In this document: in pieces, positions 21,891 to 33,808 of the stretch
Layout of the letters: each line of letters opens with the position of its first letter
Numbering within the stretch: position 1 is the stretch's first letter
NCBI GenBank assembly: GCA_930367215.1
Contig: OV884060.1
Coordinates: forward strand, 11,984,001 to 12,048,000
Direction of reading: 5' to 3'
DNA from: Pollenia angustigena
Taxonomy: Eukaryota; Arthropoda; Insecta; Diptera; Polleniidae
Length of the DNA: 64,000 nucleotides
The notes under the pieces: model-generated
Told to the model about the DNA's origin: nothing
Databases searched by the model: none
The model's input: the letters and a program-made list of their open reading frames with translations, nothing else
Position numbers and translations under genes: made by a program

Positions 21891-23847
21891 TTTTAATTTG
21901 GAACAAACAGTTTGTTTTTCTATTAAAAATTTGGCTCATTTTATTTCAATGGGCGCAGCGAAGTGCACCGAGTAAAGCTAGTTTTAAATACAACTCTGAC
22001 ATTAAATTTATTGCATATTCGTCTTTTATTGACATGTTGAGATGTTGAAAATCCAAAGTTGAAATTTAGCTGCCACCCTAATATACATATACGAAAATGC
22101 TCTACAAGGCATGTACAAACAGTAAAACGATCATCTAAAATACTCGAACAGTTAAACATTTGGTACTTTCGGCAAAGAAAGATAGAAATCACGATCATGC
22201 GCATAATTTCCCGCTAGATCTTGTTTTCCCTTTTTTGCTGAGAATGGCATGTTTTTCAAATTACTTTCAAACGTTTGTCATTTAAGAAAAGGTTTGATAT
22301 CAAATTTAAAATGTTTGCTGGGTAGCTTAACCATTTGTTGTTAGAGTTTTTTTTTTATAGTATTATAAATTTGTTAACCAAAATATTATCGATAAGTTGC
22401 AAAAATAAATTCTATAAATGCAGTTTTGTAGATAAGAACATTAAAATATTAACTGATAAGCCAAATTGACTATTACAAAATATAACAACAGTTAATTGAG
22501 GGTTTTGAATATAAATAAGTTATATAAATAGACTTCAAAGCAATAAACTATTTTATTTACAAAGTACATACAACCGTATTCGAAACGAAAATTTTTGTAC
22601 TCCGCCTATACTCCGTTCATCGAGTGAGCAACTAAAATGTTATTTAAGCTTAATCACCAATTGGTCATGAGCGGGGAAACCAAAAATATGCAAATGCATG
22701 TTTTTCCTTGTGCGACCAATGAAGGCAGAAACAATATATTTATCCGATTTAGAGCTTTTTATGAATTTTCGCATCGATTTGTTAGTGCATATTTTTGCAT
22801 ATTTAAGCATTTGCAGCATTTTTTGCAAAAATTAGTTAAAAGAGCTTTTTTTTCCAGCATTATTGAAGTTTTTGGCGCATGTTTTGCCTTTTCTCGCAGC
22901 AAAAAAACCGATCGATTTAGAATCACTTTTTAAAGTGACCTTACGATAACCATCCGTCCGTCTGGCTCGTTGTCTGTCCATGTTAATTTTGTGCGCACAT
23001 TTAATACAAGTTGCAATCTTGAAGATGATAATTTGTTTTAATTTGGTAAGCACATTTTAATTGTACTAGGAACGAAGTCTATGTAAATTGTAAATGGTGA
23101 GAATCGGTCTTTAACTTTAAATATTCCCCAAATTATACTCTTTGTTATACTCTTTATTATGTTGGTATTTGGATTAAATTCGCCTCCAAAATATTTTACT
23201 GCAAATCAAATTATTTTCGAATCAGTTCATACTTGCCCAAAGCTACCACCTATGAAAAGCTTTAACTTCCAATTAAATATAGACATTATTAAACAATTTA
23301 GGGACCGTCCCTAAAATCCCTTTAAGACAAAAAATCTCATATGCATGTTAATATCTAGATAGTATTTGGCACAAATTACTCTTATATAGGGAAAAATCTC
23401 TTTAAATACTATAGTGTTTGGGCTTTACCGGTTATAATTTTATTGTTTTTATTAAATGGAACTGTTATTAAATTCTTAAATATTTTGTTTTTAAACTACC
23501 AATTTTTGTTTTTTTTGGGGCATATTTTTAAAAATTTTCAGGGCATATTTTCAAGTTTTTACAGCATATTAAATGCGCATAAAACGTGTTTTTTTTATAG
23601 CATATTTCTGGTTTCCCTGGTTATGAGTTTATTCAAAACATTTGAAATCGGTTGATTAAGAAAAATTTTTACATCTCTGTTTTAGCAAAATTCAATTGAA
23701 AAAAGCAAATTGACAGCAGTTAATTAAGAGTTGAAAAGTCTTTGATCATTCGATAATCATAATTTAGTAAAAAGTGTTTTGAATAAGAAATCCATAATCG
23801 GGGGATATGCAGTAACTAAATTTTTGTTTTGAATTTAAGTTATATAT

Positions 23848-24082
23848 TGGTATTTCCACAGAAATGTCTACTTTTTGTCACGTAACGTCACCAACCATTT
23901 TTAATTGTTTCTCAAAGAATAATGCAAATATTATTTACTTTTTTGCATTTAGGTGTAGAGCGCAACTAGGTTTTCATTTAGTGAAAGAGAGGAAAAATTT
24001 GAACAACGTGGTTCTAAAATACAAGAATAATTGCTAGGTGACGTGACATGACAAAAAGAGAGCTTTTCTGTGGAAGTGCCCA
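23848..24082. mobile_element. TIR element, duplicated copy of 19825
   Basis: Identical to the element at 19825-20059 and carried by the tandem duplication, not by transposition. Confidence 0.65.
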
Positions 24083-24604
24083 TATTTTCTCTATTTTAAA
24101 GATAAAATAAAATTGTAAAATATACAACAGTAGCGAATAATGTCTATGGATTAGGAATTCTTTCTTTTTAACAGTGGTGTCCAGCAAACGTAAAATTTTA
24201 TTTTTGCTTGCGTGTTTAAAGAAAGAAGTTTATTTTCTAATGTAATCGATTTCGTTTCTTAAAACAAGAAAATCCAAAATCTAAAAATAATTTCTTGATT
24301 TTAACTTATTTTTTCGTATTCAGTAAACTTTTCTTAAATAAAGAAACATTTTGCTTAAACCAAACCACACACACACATTTAGAATAAGTAATTTTTGGCT
24401 TGGACGAGAATCATGCAAAATTTGTTTGGTTCAAGCCATATTTAGTTAATAATTCTTTCCGTGTATAAATCAGCAAACAATTATTTTCTTTGCTTAGCCA
24501 GGCGTGCTGCAGTAGAGTAGACTGTGACTCCGTTTTGACACCACACAACTCTTCAAGAATTGGAACCCCCAATCAAACTTGACCAAGGGGCAATACTGAG
24601 ATGG

Positions 24605-25257
24605 CTACAGCCAGCGCGTTGCGTTGAGATATTTCAGCAAGTGGCTGAGTTTTACCCGCGATATCTCCGATAGTCCTTGTAGATGGTAATTCCCAAATAG
24701 TTCATGTCGCGTTGAATAAAACGCTGGGCAATCACATAGAAGATGAAATACTGTTTCCTCAGTTCCAGGTTCCCTGCAGCTGCGGCAGCATTCATTAAAA
24801 GGGAGGCCGAGTCCCATAGCGTGCTTAACGATCGTCCAGTGATCAGGAAGTACGTATATAATTCTCTACACGTCTTACCGACTGAAGTTGAGGAGTCGCT
24901 CAGAGCGACCTATGTCATATGTGGGCCATGTTTCTTTGGTAGCCCTGCAGCCATCTAGTTTCTGCCATTTATCGTCAGCCGCGTTCAGATAGTGTCTGAA
25001 GATTTCACTTCTGATATTTCCCAGGGGTGTTGCGACTGGCATATCCTGTGATATATCAAGAGCGGCTCCAGTCTTGGCCAGCCCATCCGCCTGTTCATTA
25101 CCATAATAGTCCCAATGCGCAGCAACCCAAATTAAGGAGATAGGCTGGCAAGTCTGGATAGTTAATCCTTACACTGGTTGATGAGAATGGACGTTGTTTT
25201 ATGTGACTTTAGTGACATCAGAGCCGCCTGGCTATCGACGAAAATGCTGATTTTGCC
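24605..25257 (-). pseudogene. LINE RNase H relic, duplicated copy
   Basis: Same sequence and same stops as the relic at 20578. It is here because of the tandem duplication. Confidence 0.8.
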
Positions 25258-26061
25258 GCTGATGTTCCTCGATTAATCGAACAATTTTAGACGATTAATT
25301 TTTCGAAATCAAAAACTGTCGATCAAAAAACGAAAATTTGTGTACCACTTTTCTTTTTTTGAGTTAATTTGACAACGACTTTTTATATTTAATGATTCAG
25401 AAGTAAAAGCAACAGTTTTTTTTGGCCAATGACAAATGAAGAAGTGGAAGAAATTGCAGTTTTTCTAAATTTTCTGCAGTTTTTTAAACGCTGGTTCGAA
25501 CAAAGTTTTTAAATAAGTTACAAAAATTTTGGTTATCAATACACAACATCCGACAAAATGTGGGCTGGAATGGAGAAGTGGACGTGTTACGATCCAACTC
25601 GTATTTATAGCTTAAGAACGGTAAGAGAAAAATTGTCCAAATTTGGTTAACATTTAATACACAACCACTCTTAAGTTGGGCGGGATTGGAGAAGTGGGCG
25701 AGGCACTTTCCATACAAAAACAATATAGTTTTCCGTAAATCTAGAAAGCGGCAAAAGCTACAGTTGGCAAAAAATATAATTCTGCATAATAGAAGGAGAA
25801 AATTTGTCCTCATTTGGTTCTTAGTTAACAATACACAACCTCTCTTAAAACATGCGGGATTTGAGAAAGACAATACAGATTTCTATATATCTGGAGAACA
25901 GTGGCTGTAAAACTTTTTTTTAATTTGGAACAAACAGTTTGTTTTTCTATTAAAAATTTGGCTCATTTTATTTCAATGGGCGCAGCGAAGTGCACCGAGT
26001 AAAGCTAGTTTTAAATACAACTCTGACATTAAATTTATTGCATATTCGTCTTTTATTGACA

Positions 26062-26806
26062 AATGCTTTTGTTGATATATTTTCTTAAAAATCACTTGAA
26101 TTCCAATAACCTTTTGCTGATTGATTTTGCTACTAAAATAACTTTTATTTTTTAATTCATATTTTTCAATTAACGGTCGGTTCCTTTATTAGATCGAATC
26201 CCATTGTAAGACCAACTTCCGCAATATCATAAAATTATTATAAATCTCTGCCATTATTCGGTGCTACGATCCACTAAATATGTAGATTAAGTTTACTTTA
26301 AAAATATATTTAAAAAAATATTTTTAGAGGGTTTTCTGCAGGTTTAATTTTTCCCCACTCCCGGAAATGTATTAAGCTGTTATTAATCCCTTATAAAAGT
26401 TGCAGTAGATTTACAATGAGGATTTTGTTTATAAATAAAAGAATTTTTAAAATTTTTTTTTAGTTTTTATGTTTAGTACTGAATAATTTTGGACACATTT
26501 CTTGTATTTAAAAGTTTAAGTCATAAACTTCTATTATTGCAACAGACACTTGCGTTTTTTTTGTATTATTCACTGTTAAATGAAATGGCAAAAATAGATA
26601 GATATTGTTTAAAAAAAAAAAAAATAAAACAAAGTATTATTCAATTTATTGATAAACACGAACAAGAAACTTGCTCACTTTATTAAAATATTCTCTATTT
26701 AACAGACAATTTCTAAATCATTTCGTGTTTAACAACGGTAGAGAACGGTTGTGGTGTTTTAGTGTGTGCCCCGATTTCAAAGTCAAAAAAAAAAAAAAAA
26801 AAAAAA
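26062..26806. other. upstream region of gene 3
   Basis: AT-rich, with no gene. A run of 23 A residues directly precedes the start codon of gene 3. I see no convincing TATA box. Confidence 0.4.
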
Positions 26807-28394
26807 ATGTCGCTTTTATCGTTTCTCATAACAACTCTCAGTGGTCTTTTAATTGCATTTTTTCTACATCTACGCAGAAAGATGGCGTATTGGCAAATGT
26901 TGGGTGTAAAGTGTGAGGAGCCACACTGGCTGTTTGGCAATCTAAGAGGAGTACAAACCACAAGGGGTTTCCATGAAATCTGGCAGCAGTATTACGACAA
27001 GTTCAAGGGCAGTGGACCATTTGTGGGATTCTATTGGTTTTTTAAGCCGGGAGTATTTGTTTTGGAACCTCAATTAATCAAGAATATTTTAATAAAAGAT
27101 TTTCAAAATTTCACCGATCGTGGTTTTTATCACAACGAAAGAGATGATCCATTATCGGGGCAGTTATTTTTATTGGATGGCTTAAAGTGGAAGAATATGA
27201 GAAATAAGTTGTCTCCGACATTTACATCGGGCAAAATGAAATTTATGTTTCCCACTGTTATACGAGTGGGAGAGGAGTTTATAGAGGTTTTCGACAAAAT
27301 GGTAAAGGAGCAAAATAATGTTGTGGAAGTTAAGGAATTACTAGCCAGGTTTACTACTGATGTTATAGGCACCTGCGCTTTTGGCATTGAATGCAGCAGC
27401 TTAAAAGATCCCAATGCTGAGTTTAGGGTCATGGGTCGCAAAGCTTTGGTCGAGCAACGGCACAATCGTTTGGTGATAGCTTTTATGGCCAGCTTTGTGG
27501 ATTTGGCTCGTAAATTACATTTTAAACAGACTCCAGATGCAATAGAGGCCTTCTTCATGCGTATCGTCAGAGAGACGGTGGAATATCGTGAGAAAAATAA
27601 TATACGCCGTAATGATTTCATGGATATGCTGATTGATTTGAAAAATAAGAAATTACTTAAAATGGAACACGGCGATGAATTGACAAATTTGACTATTGAG
27701 GAAATTGCTGCCCAGGCTTTTGTATTCTTTAATGCTGGCTTTGAAACTTCTTCCACGACAATGGGTTTTGCTTTGTATGAATTGGCTCAAAATCTAGAGG
27801 TTCAGGAGAAAGCTCGACAAGAGGTCTTGAAAATTTTCGAAAAGCATAATCAGCAGTTTACTTATGAATGTATGAAGGATATGGTGTATTTGGAGCAAGT
27901 GATGGCAGGTGAATAATATGGAAACATTTTGTATCTTTTTCTGTACTTTATAATAAAGTTTTCTATCTTTTCCAGAAACTCTACGCCTTTACACAGTTTT
28001 ACCAATTCTTAATCGCTGCTGCCTGGAAGACTATGTGGTACCAGGCCACCCTAATTTAGTGATTAAAAAAGGCATGCCGATTTTTATACCCGCCGGTGCT
28101 TTACATCGTGATGAAAAGTATTATCCCGAACCTCACAAATTCAATCCCGATAATTTCTCTCCCGAAAAGGTTGCCGAACGTGACTCGATTTTGTGGCTGC
28201 CATTCGGAGATGGTCCCCGTAATTGTATAGGTTTGCGTTTTGGTAAAATGCAAACTATTATCGGCCTTGCTTTGCTCTTAAAAAATTTTAAATTCTCGGT
28301 ATGCTCCGAAACCGAAATACCCTTGACTCTTAGCAAACAAAGCTTTCTTTTGAGTACCGTTAAGGGTATTTATCTGAACGTGACAAAGGTATAA
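26807..28394 (+). CDS. Cyp6a: cytochrome P450 CYP6A-type (gene 3)
   Basis: Microsomal P450, probably a xenobiotic oxidase like other CYP6A enzymes. Exons are 26807-27908 and 27976-28394. The 67-nt phase-1 intron falls before ETLR, and the product is 506 residues. The ATG at 26807 is chosen because it starts the hydrophobic anchor MSLLSFLITTLSGLL. The open frame upstream is only a poly-Lys reading of an A tract. Motifs: W128xxxR132, AGFETSS at 310-316, ETLRLYT from 368, PDNF and heme loop FGDGPRNCIG with Cys451. Segment L126-K145 is identical in gene 4, its closest relative here. Resembles the Drosophila Cyp6a9/a20-a23 group. The unusual A23 leader just before the ATG could affect initiation or be an assembly-sensitive homopolymer. 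AATAAA is at 28535. Confidence 0.93.
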
Positions 28395-28934
28395 ACAAAG
28401 TTGTAAATATGTTTATTGGATAAAAAGAGGGAAATGGTGTTAATATTTATTGTTAAGTAATTATTTTTTTTTGTTAAACAAGTATAATTAACAACATGTA
28501 GTTTGTTCTTTCTTTTAAGTATTTTTTGTATAAAAATAAATTGTTTTTGTATGTGTGCGTATTTATTTATTTTAGATGATTTGCAAAAGTAAACAAAAGA
28601 GAATATTATTTTCGGCATACTCGAATTTTTTTAACCCACCACCATCGGAATTTGGTCAATTTACTGTTATAGGAACGACTCTCAAAGAATAACGATAAAG
28701 TAAAAATTAAATGAACTTTTCGTTTAAAATAAATGAAAAATAATTAGACCGGGTTTTAAGTGAATTTTCATTTATTTTATATTACAAATTCAGTTAATTT
28801 TACGTACAGAATATTGTGAGTGTAAGCTTTTATTTCTTTTGCGTAAGTCAAAAAAGGTCTTAATAATTTTTTCGTAATGTTAAATTGAGAAATAGAAACT
28901 GGGAAATATTTCCTTCCGAAGGTAACTTTATATT

Positions 28935-29204
28935 CAGGTATGTGATGAAAAACGATCGTTTTCAAAATGATCGTTTTTAGCAGGTGTGATGAATTTCGAC
29001 CGATTTTAAAATCCATTTCTGAAGTAAAGTCTTTATTTTTTGTACAAAATACAGTTTAATTAATATATTTAATAAAGAATTTTACAGAATATATAAATGA
29101 AAACGGAGGAAAATGTATAAGAAATCAATTTTTAAAGATACCGAAAACGATATTATCGTTTTCAAATTGTTTTGTTTTCAAAATCGTTTTCCATCACATA
29201 CCTG
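28935..29204. mobile_element. 270-bp hAT-like MITE
   Basis: The ends CAGGTATGTGATGAAAAACG and the complement of CAGGTATGTGATGGAAAACG are flanked by TTTATATT and ATTATATT (7 of 8 matching), as for a hAT 8-bp duplication. It contains repeated CGATCGTTTTC/CGTTTTC words. Non-coding. Confidence 0.7.
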
Positions 29205-30936
29205 ATTATATTCAACAAATTGAGAAATATTTTTTAATTTTATTTCGTAGCCTTTTCTCCTAAAAAGCAGATGATTACTAAATATTAAAAGCAGGTGGGC
29301 TAGACTAAAGTTATTTATATTAGACGAAAGAGGAAAAAAATTGAATGAAAGCCAAGCAAAAACTCAAAATGCGTTTTTTGACTTGTGATCCTTTGCATAA
29401 AGGCAAAGAAATAAAAGCTTACTTTACAAAGATTTATACGAAAAAAAAAGTTACGTAAGTGTAACAAGGGAAAAACATTAATATAGATTGGTCAGAAATA
29501 GTTTTTTTTTATATAAACTAATTTCGAGTGAAAAGTTTTTGGTCAATATATTTGGGTAAAAATCTTTCAATAAATATTTTTGGGTGAAAACATATTAAAT
29601 TTTCTGTAACACATTTTTTGTTGAACATATTTTTGGAGAAAATAATATTTGTCCGGGAAATAATGACAAAAAAAATTAAAATTTTGGAGCAATAAAGGGG
29701 AAGCACAAAGATCCTTTTTATTTTTCTAAACAACATCCGAAAAATCACCGTCGATCCATACGCCGCTTAAAAAAAAGATACGTAGGGTCAAAGGCCAAGT
29801 AAAACTGGTTTTCTTAAAAATCTCGCTAACGGTACCCTTTCTGAAACAAAATATTAATTATCAAAGTTTTTTTTTTGTAGGACTGACGGTTTTTGAGAAA
29901 ATTCGTTTCAAAAAATTATAATATACAAAATGCGAACCAACGTCACACAGTGGGAGATTTTGGTAAAAATGCCTTTAACTTTTTAAATACGAAAAGTATT
30001 TTATAATTTTTCGGTAGAATATTTATCAGTTTACAGCATTCAGACGAAAAAATATTTAAAAAAAATCATGATAGAGTCTAATGCAAAATACAAGAAGTTG
30101 GATATTTTCTAAACTATAAGAGATACAATATGCATGTCGCTAATTGTTTTAAAGAACTCGCCGAGAACATTTCATAGATAAAAAAAAATTATATTAATGT
30201 ATAAGATCGGGCTAAAATTAAAAATTCTCCATCGATTTTAAAAATTTGTTATACCCGAGGGGCCCTATTTCAGAAACATATGGTGACACTCCTGGTTTAT
30301 CTATAAACTCCAATACAAAAGTCTTCTTTCGGGTGGGTTTTTATTTAAAATCTATTAAAAAAAATATGGATGTCACCGACTTACTTTCATATACAAAAAA
30401 AAAAAATTTTTTTTTTTTATACTTGTGTGCCTAAAATCCATTTATTGTAAATTACTTCAAAAACTATTTTAATCGCAATATTTTAGGAGCTGAGCAGAAA
30501 ATCGATTAGATTTCAAGTTCAAGCGCTGTTTGTATCGGTTACTGATAGTTATATCATATAATAAAATATCTTTAGGCATAGTAGACGACCAGAGTAAAAT
30601 GAGAGAAAACATACTCTCTAAAAACCACAAAACAAACACATTTTCTACTAACACAATCATAAAGTGCGATTATTTTACAGACGAGTTAGGTTTGCTCTCT
30701 TTCTACTCTAGTCATCGTTTATGCCTTTCAGTGTAACCAACAGCTAAATTTAAAAAAAAAACACTTAAAATAAAACAAAATGAAGCGATTTTTATAAAAT
30801 TACCCACGAACTACCTACGATGCTAAAATGAACACCCAATTCGGGTATACCCATTAAGTTGCAATACTGATGCGTTTTAGTTGCAGCTGAAATCAATAAT
30901 GTCTAATTAAACTTTAATATATAACAAGCGTACAAA
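29205..30936. other. intergenic, nothing recognised
   Basis: AT-rich, with no supported gene. Scattered repeat-like words near 29940 and 30245 may be element debris, but I cannot bound them. Confidence 0.4.
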
Positions 30937-31733
30937 CACGCAGAGAAAAAATATGGTTGGGCATGGTTACGGCAACAACACTATGTTTAATGTAACAATA
31001 TATTGTTGTCGTACACAAATAATTGTTATTTTTATTTAATATCAACAATATTATAGTTACTGTAAACATATCAAGGTTTATCGCAATTATAAATTTGAGT
31101 ATTGTTGACCGAAAAATAATTATTTATCTAACAACTAAATTATGATAACTTTCAAAACATATTATATTACTCACAACCATATCATGATATCTAATAGCCA
31201 TAACATGATAACTTTCTATACATTTATCAAATTATGTTTAAGATGCAATCAAACTATTTTTACTCTAATAATATTATGTTAGCGCCATTTGTAAAATTAT
31301 TTTGAATCAGTTGTGACGTTTGTTTTATATGTGAGCGGATAAACAAGATAACTTACCATAAAAACTAATAAATTTAAAGAAATTAAAATAATTAATAGTG
31401 CAAAATATCGTTGTAAAATCCAACAACAAATATTGAACTCAGCTATTTTATTTACAAGAAAAATTGTAAAAAGTCACAAAATATAAAATCGATACATATA
31501 AATTTTAATTTATTTTGTATTGTTATGACAGATATGATATCATAATATGATTGCTTTTAAATTTATTATGATTAACAGAATAATAATATGATTAAGGGAA
31601 AAATATTATGATGTAATATTACGAATATATTTAGCCATTATATGATTCAATAATGGTGACTACAATCATGAATCTTATCATAATATGTTGCTCTTAGAAT
31701 ATGTTTACAACAACCATGTTTTTTCTTTGCGTG
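30937..31733. mobile_element. 797-bp TIR element, CACGCAGAGAAAAAA family
   Basis: The 23-bp inverted ends start CACGCAGAGAAAAAATATGG on the left and CACGCAAAGAAAAAACATGG on the right strand. The interior is extremely AT-rich, with many TATTATG/CATAATA words and no coding region. The target duplication is unclear. Confidence 0.65.
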
Positions 31734-32557
31734 AAGGCACTAAGATAATTTTATGTCAACAGAAAAACAGTTAGAAAAAAACAAAATAAACAAAACAACT
31801 TGTAGGGACAAAGTCCGTATTTAATGTTCAGAATTGAAATAACAAAGTTCAGAGATAATCTGTTTATGCTTTTGTTCAAAGACAAATTCATTGAACTAAA
31901 CGTTATTTCCATCTCCGCATTTACCCCACTAATGCCAAGTTTCAGAATAATTAGCCTCTGAGTTCAAAATATTTTAAAGCCCGTACAATGAGTCGTTTAC
32001 GTTCCAGGTAAGGCATCTATTAAGAAAGATACATTTAATTTTTGGAGAATTTTGTTTGTTAGGTTTTATTGAAAATAAAAACGAGATTCGAGATTGTTTA
32101 CAATGCTTTTAGAGCTTTCAAAGCTTCTTCAAATAATTTTCTAGATCTTTAAGCAATTGTAAGAAAGGGAAATTAACATAAATTTATAATATATTGGACG
32201 TCAGTACAAATTTTGTAAAGGATGCCTTAAGGGCTAAGTACGGTAAACGTAAAATTTTTAGTACGAAATTTTTGCACTTGTCGCAAAATTTAACATATAC
32301 AAAATATTATGTTAAATATATGTATAACGTGCTAGTTGTCATTGTACATTTTCTTACAAAGTATAGATATGGGTCACATTTTTAATATACCCTTAACAGT
32401 ATTTTTAATCGGCAGCCATCTTAAATTTGATACATGTGCCCCCATTAATAAGTTTGTATATTCTTAATCAAACATCTGTGCCTTTATCCAAAATGAAGCT
32501 AAAATGTATATTCTTTATATCATCCAACAAGTATTCGATAAAATATGGAATCAGTAT

Positions 32558-32762
32558 GGGTTCGTAAATGCATCACTGCGCTGCATCAGGGATTTCTAAT
32601 CGTTATATATTTAACAGTGAAGTACATGTGGACCAAAAAATTGTGAAATACTCCACAAAAATAATAAACATACAATAAAAAAAAATTATAATTCTTTTTT
32701 ATCGGCTTTAAAAAAAGTTTGTTTTTCTGATGCAGCGCAATGATGCATTTACGAACGCACCC
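32558..32762. mobile_element. 205-bp MITE, GGGTTCGTAAATGC ends
   Basis: The left end GGGTTCGTAAATGCATCACT and the right complementary end GGGTGCGTTCGTAAATGCAT continue into GCGCTGCATCAG on both sides. TAT flanks both ends, so the duplication is 3 bp or ambiguous. Non-coding. Confidence 0.65.
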
Positions 32763-33218
32763 TATATTTTACTTATTATGTTAGCGCATTTCATATGACG
32801 TAATGAAAAATTAGCGGCTTTGCTGTCACCAAATACAGAGTTGCATATTCTGCCAAATGATTTACGGATTACGGTAAAGTATGCTTTACACTGGACAAAT
32901 AACTATAAGCAAAATTTTAATGGAAACATTTTAAAAATTTAAAAGGACGAAAGGCTCAAATGAAAACTTAATATTATTGCTTTTTCTTAGTTTTGCACCA
33001 AAGTTCTTACTTTGGCGTCTTGAGATATCAAAAAGCACTAAAAATAAAGCCAAAAGCACTAAGTTGGCATCGCTGATTGAAAGTCTCTGCTTTCATTTCC
33101 CTCTCTGGACATAAGACTTAGAGTAAACAAATTGTTTAACCAAATCTTTAAGAATTTTAGACAGCTTCTAATTATTATTGCTTATTTAAAAAACAGTCTG
33201 TCCCATTCTCCCCTTTTT

Positions 33219-33242
33219 TCTCTCTCTCTCTCTCTCTCTCTG
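33219..33242. repeat. CT dinucleotide microsatellite
   Basis: About 12 uninterrupted CT units, less than 100 bp upstream of the P450 relic at 33309. Confidence 0.9.
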
Positions 33243-33308
33243 TTTATAGCAATTTTGTTTTTTTAATAAGATTTTTGAATCAATTTCAGTTTTTTCTGAC
33301 TTTTAAAG

Positions 33309-33687
33309 AAACATACCATAATGTTAATATCTTAAATTTTAGAAATACACACCGAAATAAGTCATCAAAAAAGGCTTGAATGTTCTTATTCCCATTATAG
33401 GTATTCATCGAGGTGAAGAATTTTATCCAAATGCCAATGAATTTAATTGCGAAAATTTCCACTCTTCTTAAATCCAAGATCGTTAGACAACTTTGCATTA
33501 ACATTTTGGTGAGGGTCCTCGCCATTATATTAGTTTACGTTTTGGTGAAATGCAAACTCGTTTGGCGTTGGCCTTACTGGTGCAGATATTTAAATTCACT
33601 GTTTGTGATAAGACGCAAATACCACCAGTATTCGATAAGACCACATATCGCTTCTTATTGCAACATAGTCACTTCTCCAAAAATTAA
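33309..33687 (+). pseudogene. CYP6A exon-2 relic, heme Cys lost
   Basis: Decayed second exon of a P450. A pyrimidine-rich acceptor-like sequence precedes 33309. From 33346 one frame reads TPK-stop-VIKKG, then LNVLIPIIGIHRGEEFYPN, a block with three stops of the expected length, then [17 protein letters not shown] and a tail ending at TAA 33685. The heme ligand Cys is Tyr and the following Gly is Ser. Four nonsense codons lie in an otherwise intact frame, so decay was by substitution. The tail [12 protein letters not shown] most resembles genes 6 and 7. No first exon can be found upstream. Confidence 0.8.
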
Positions 33688-33808
33688 AAATTTTAAGTTA
33701 CTTTAGCAAAAGTGTTCCTTCATACATTTTTAATACATAAAGAAAATCAGTATTATATATAAAATTGAACCGAAGTTATAGCAAAATCTATTTTATTAAA
33801 ACTGTATA

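Larger units (their letters stand above)
15832..21981 (+). mobile_element. candidate Helitron-like element (composite)
   Basis: The 5' end TCTATATATATAAAATAGG after an A, and the 3' end GCGCAGCGAAGTGCACCGAG...CTAG before a T, fit Helitron rules (5' TC, subterminal hairpin, 3' CTRR, insertion between A and T). Inside are two GATCGCCATGGTCC-containing units of about 270 bp (16065 and 16325), the foldback element at 17186, a TIR element at 19825, a LINE RNase H relic and a minisatellite array. No Rep/helicase is visible. Whether the two ends belong to one insertion is uncertain; they may come from different copies. Confidence 0.4.
18016..22034 (+). repeat. tandem segmental duplication, copy 1 (4.02 kb)
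   Basis: This segment is repeated almost base for base at 22039-26061. The offset is 4023 bp up to a CA-repeat near 20345 and 4027 bp after it. The only differences I noticed are a 4-bp CA expansion, one base near 18808 and two adjacent bases near 21653. Contents: part of the foldback element's right arm, a TIR element (19825-20059), a LINE RNase H relic, a minisatellite array and a Helitron-like 3' end. Confidence 0.95.
22039..26061 (+). repeat. tandem segmental duplication, copy 2 (4.02 kb)
   Basis: Direct repeat of 18016-22034 separated by a 4-nt junction (TGTT, 22035-22038). The first bases are the inner part of the foldback right arm, so copy 2 has only about 42 bp of that element plus its flank. 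The right edge (26061) falls in unrelated sequence. Near identity implies very recent origin, or an assembly error. Confidence 0.93.

Noticed and set aside
26762..26806. Upstream extension of the gene 3 reading frame
   Set aside because: It would start at a non-ATG codon and encode poly-Lys from an A tract before the membrane anchor; the ATG at 26807 fits the family.
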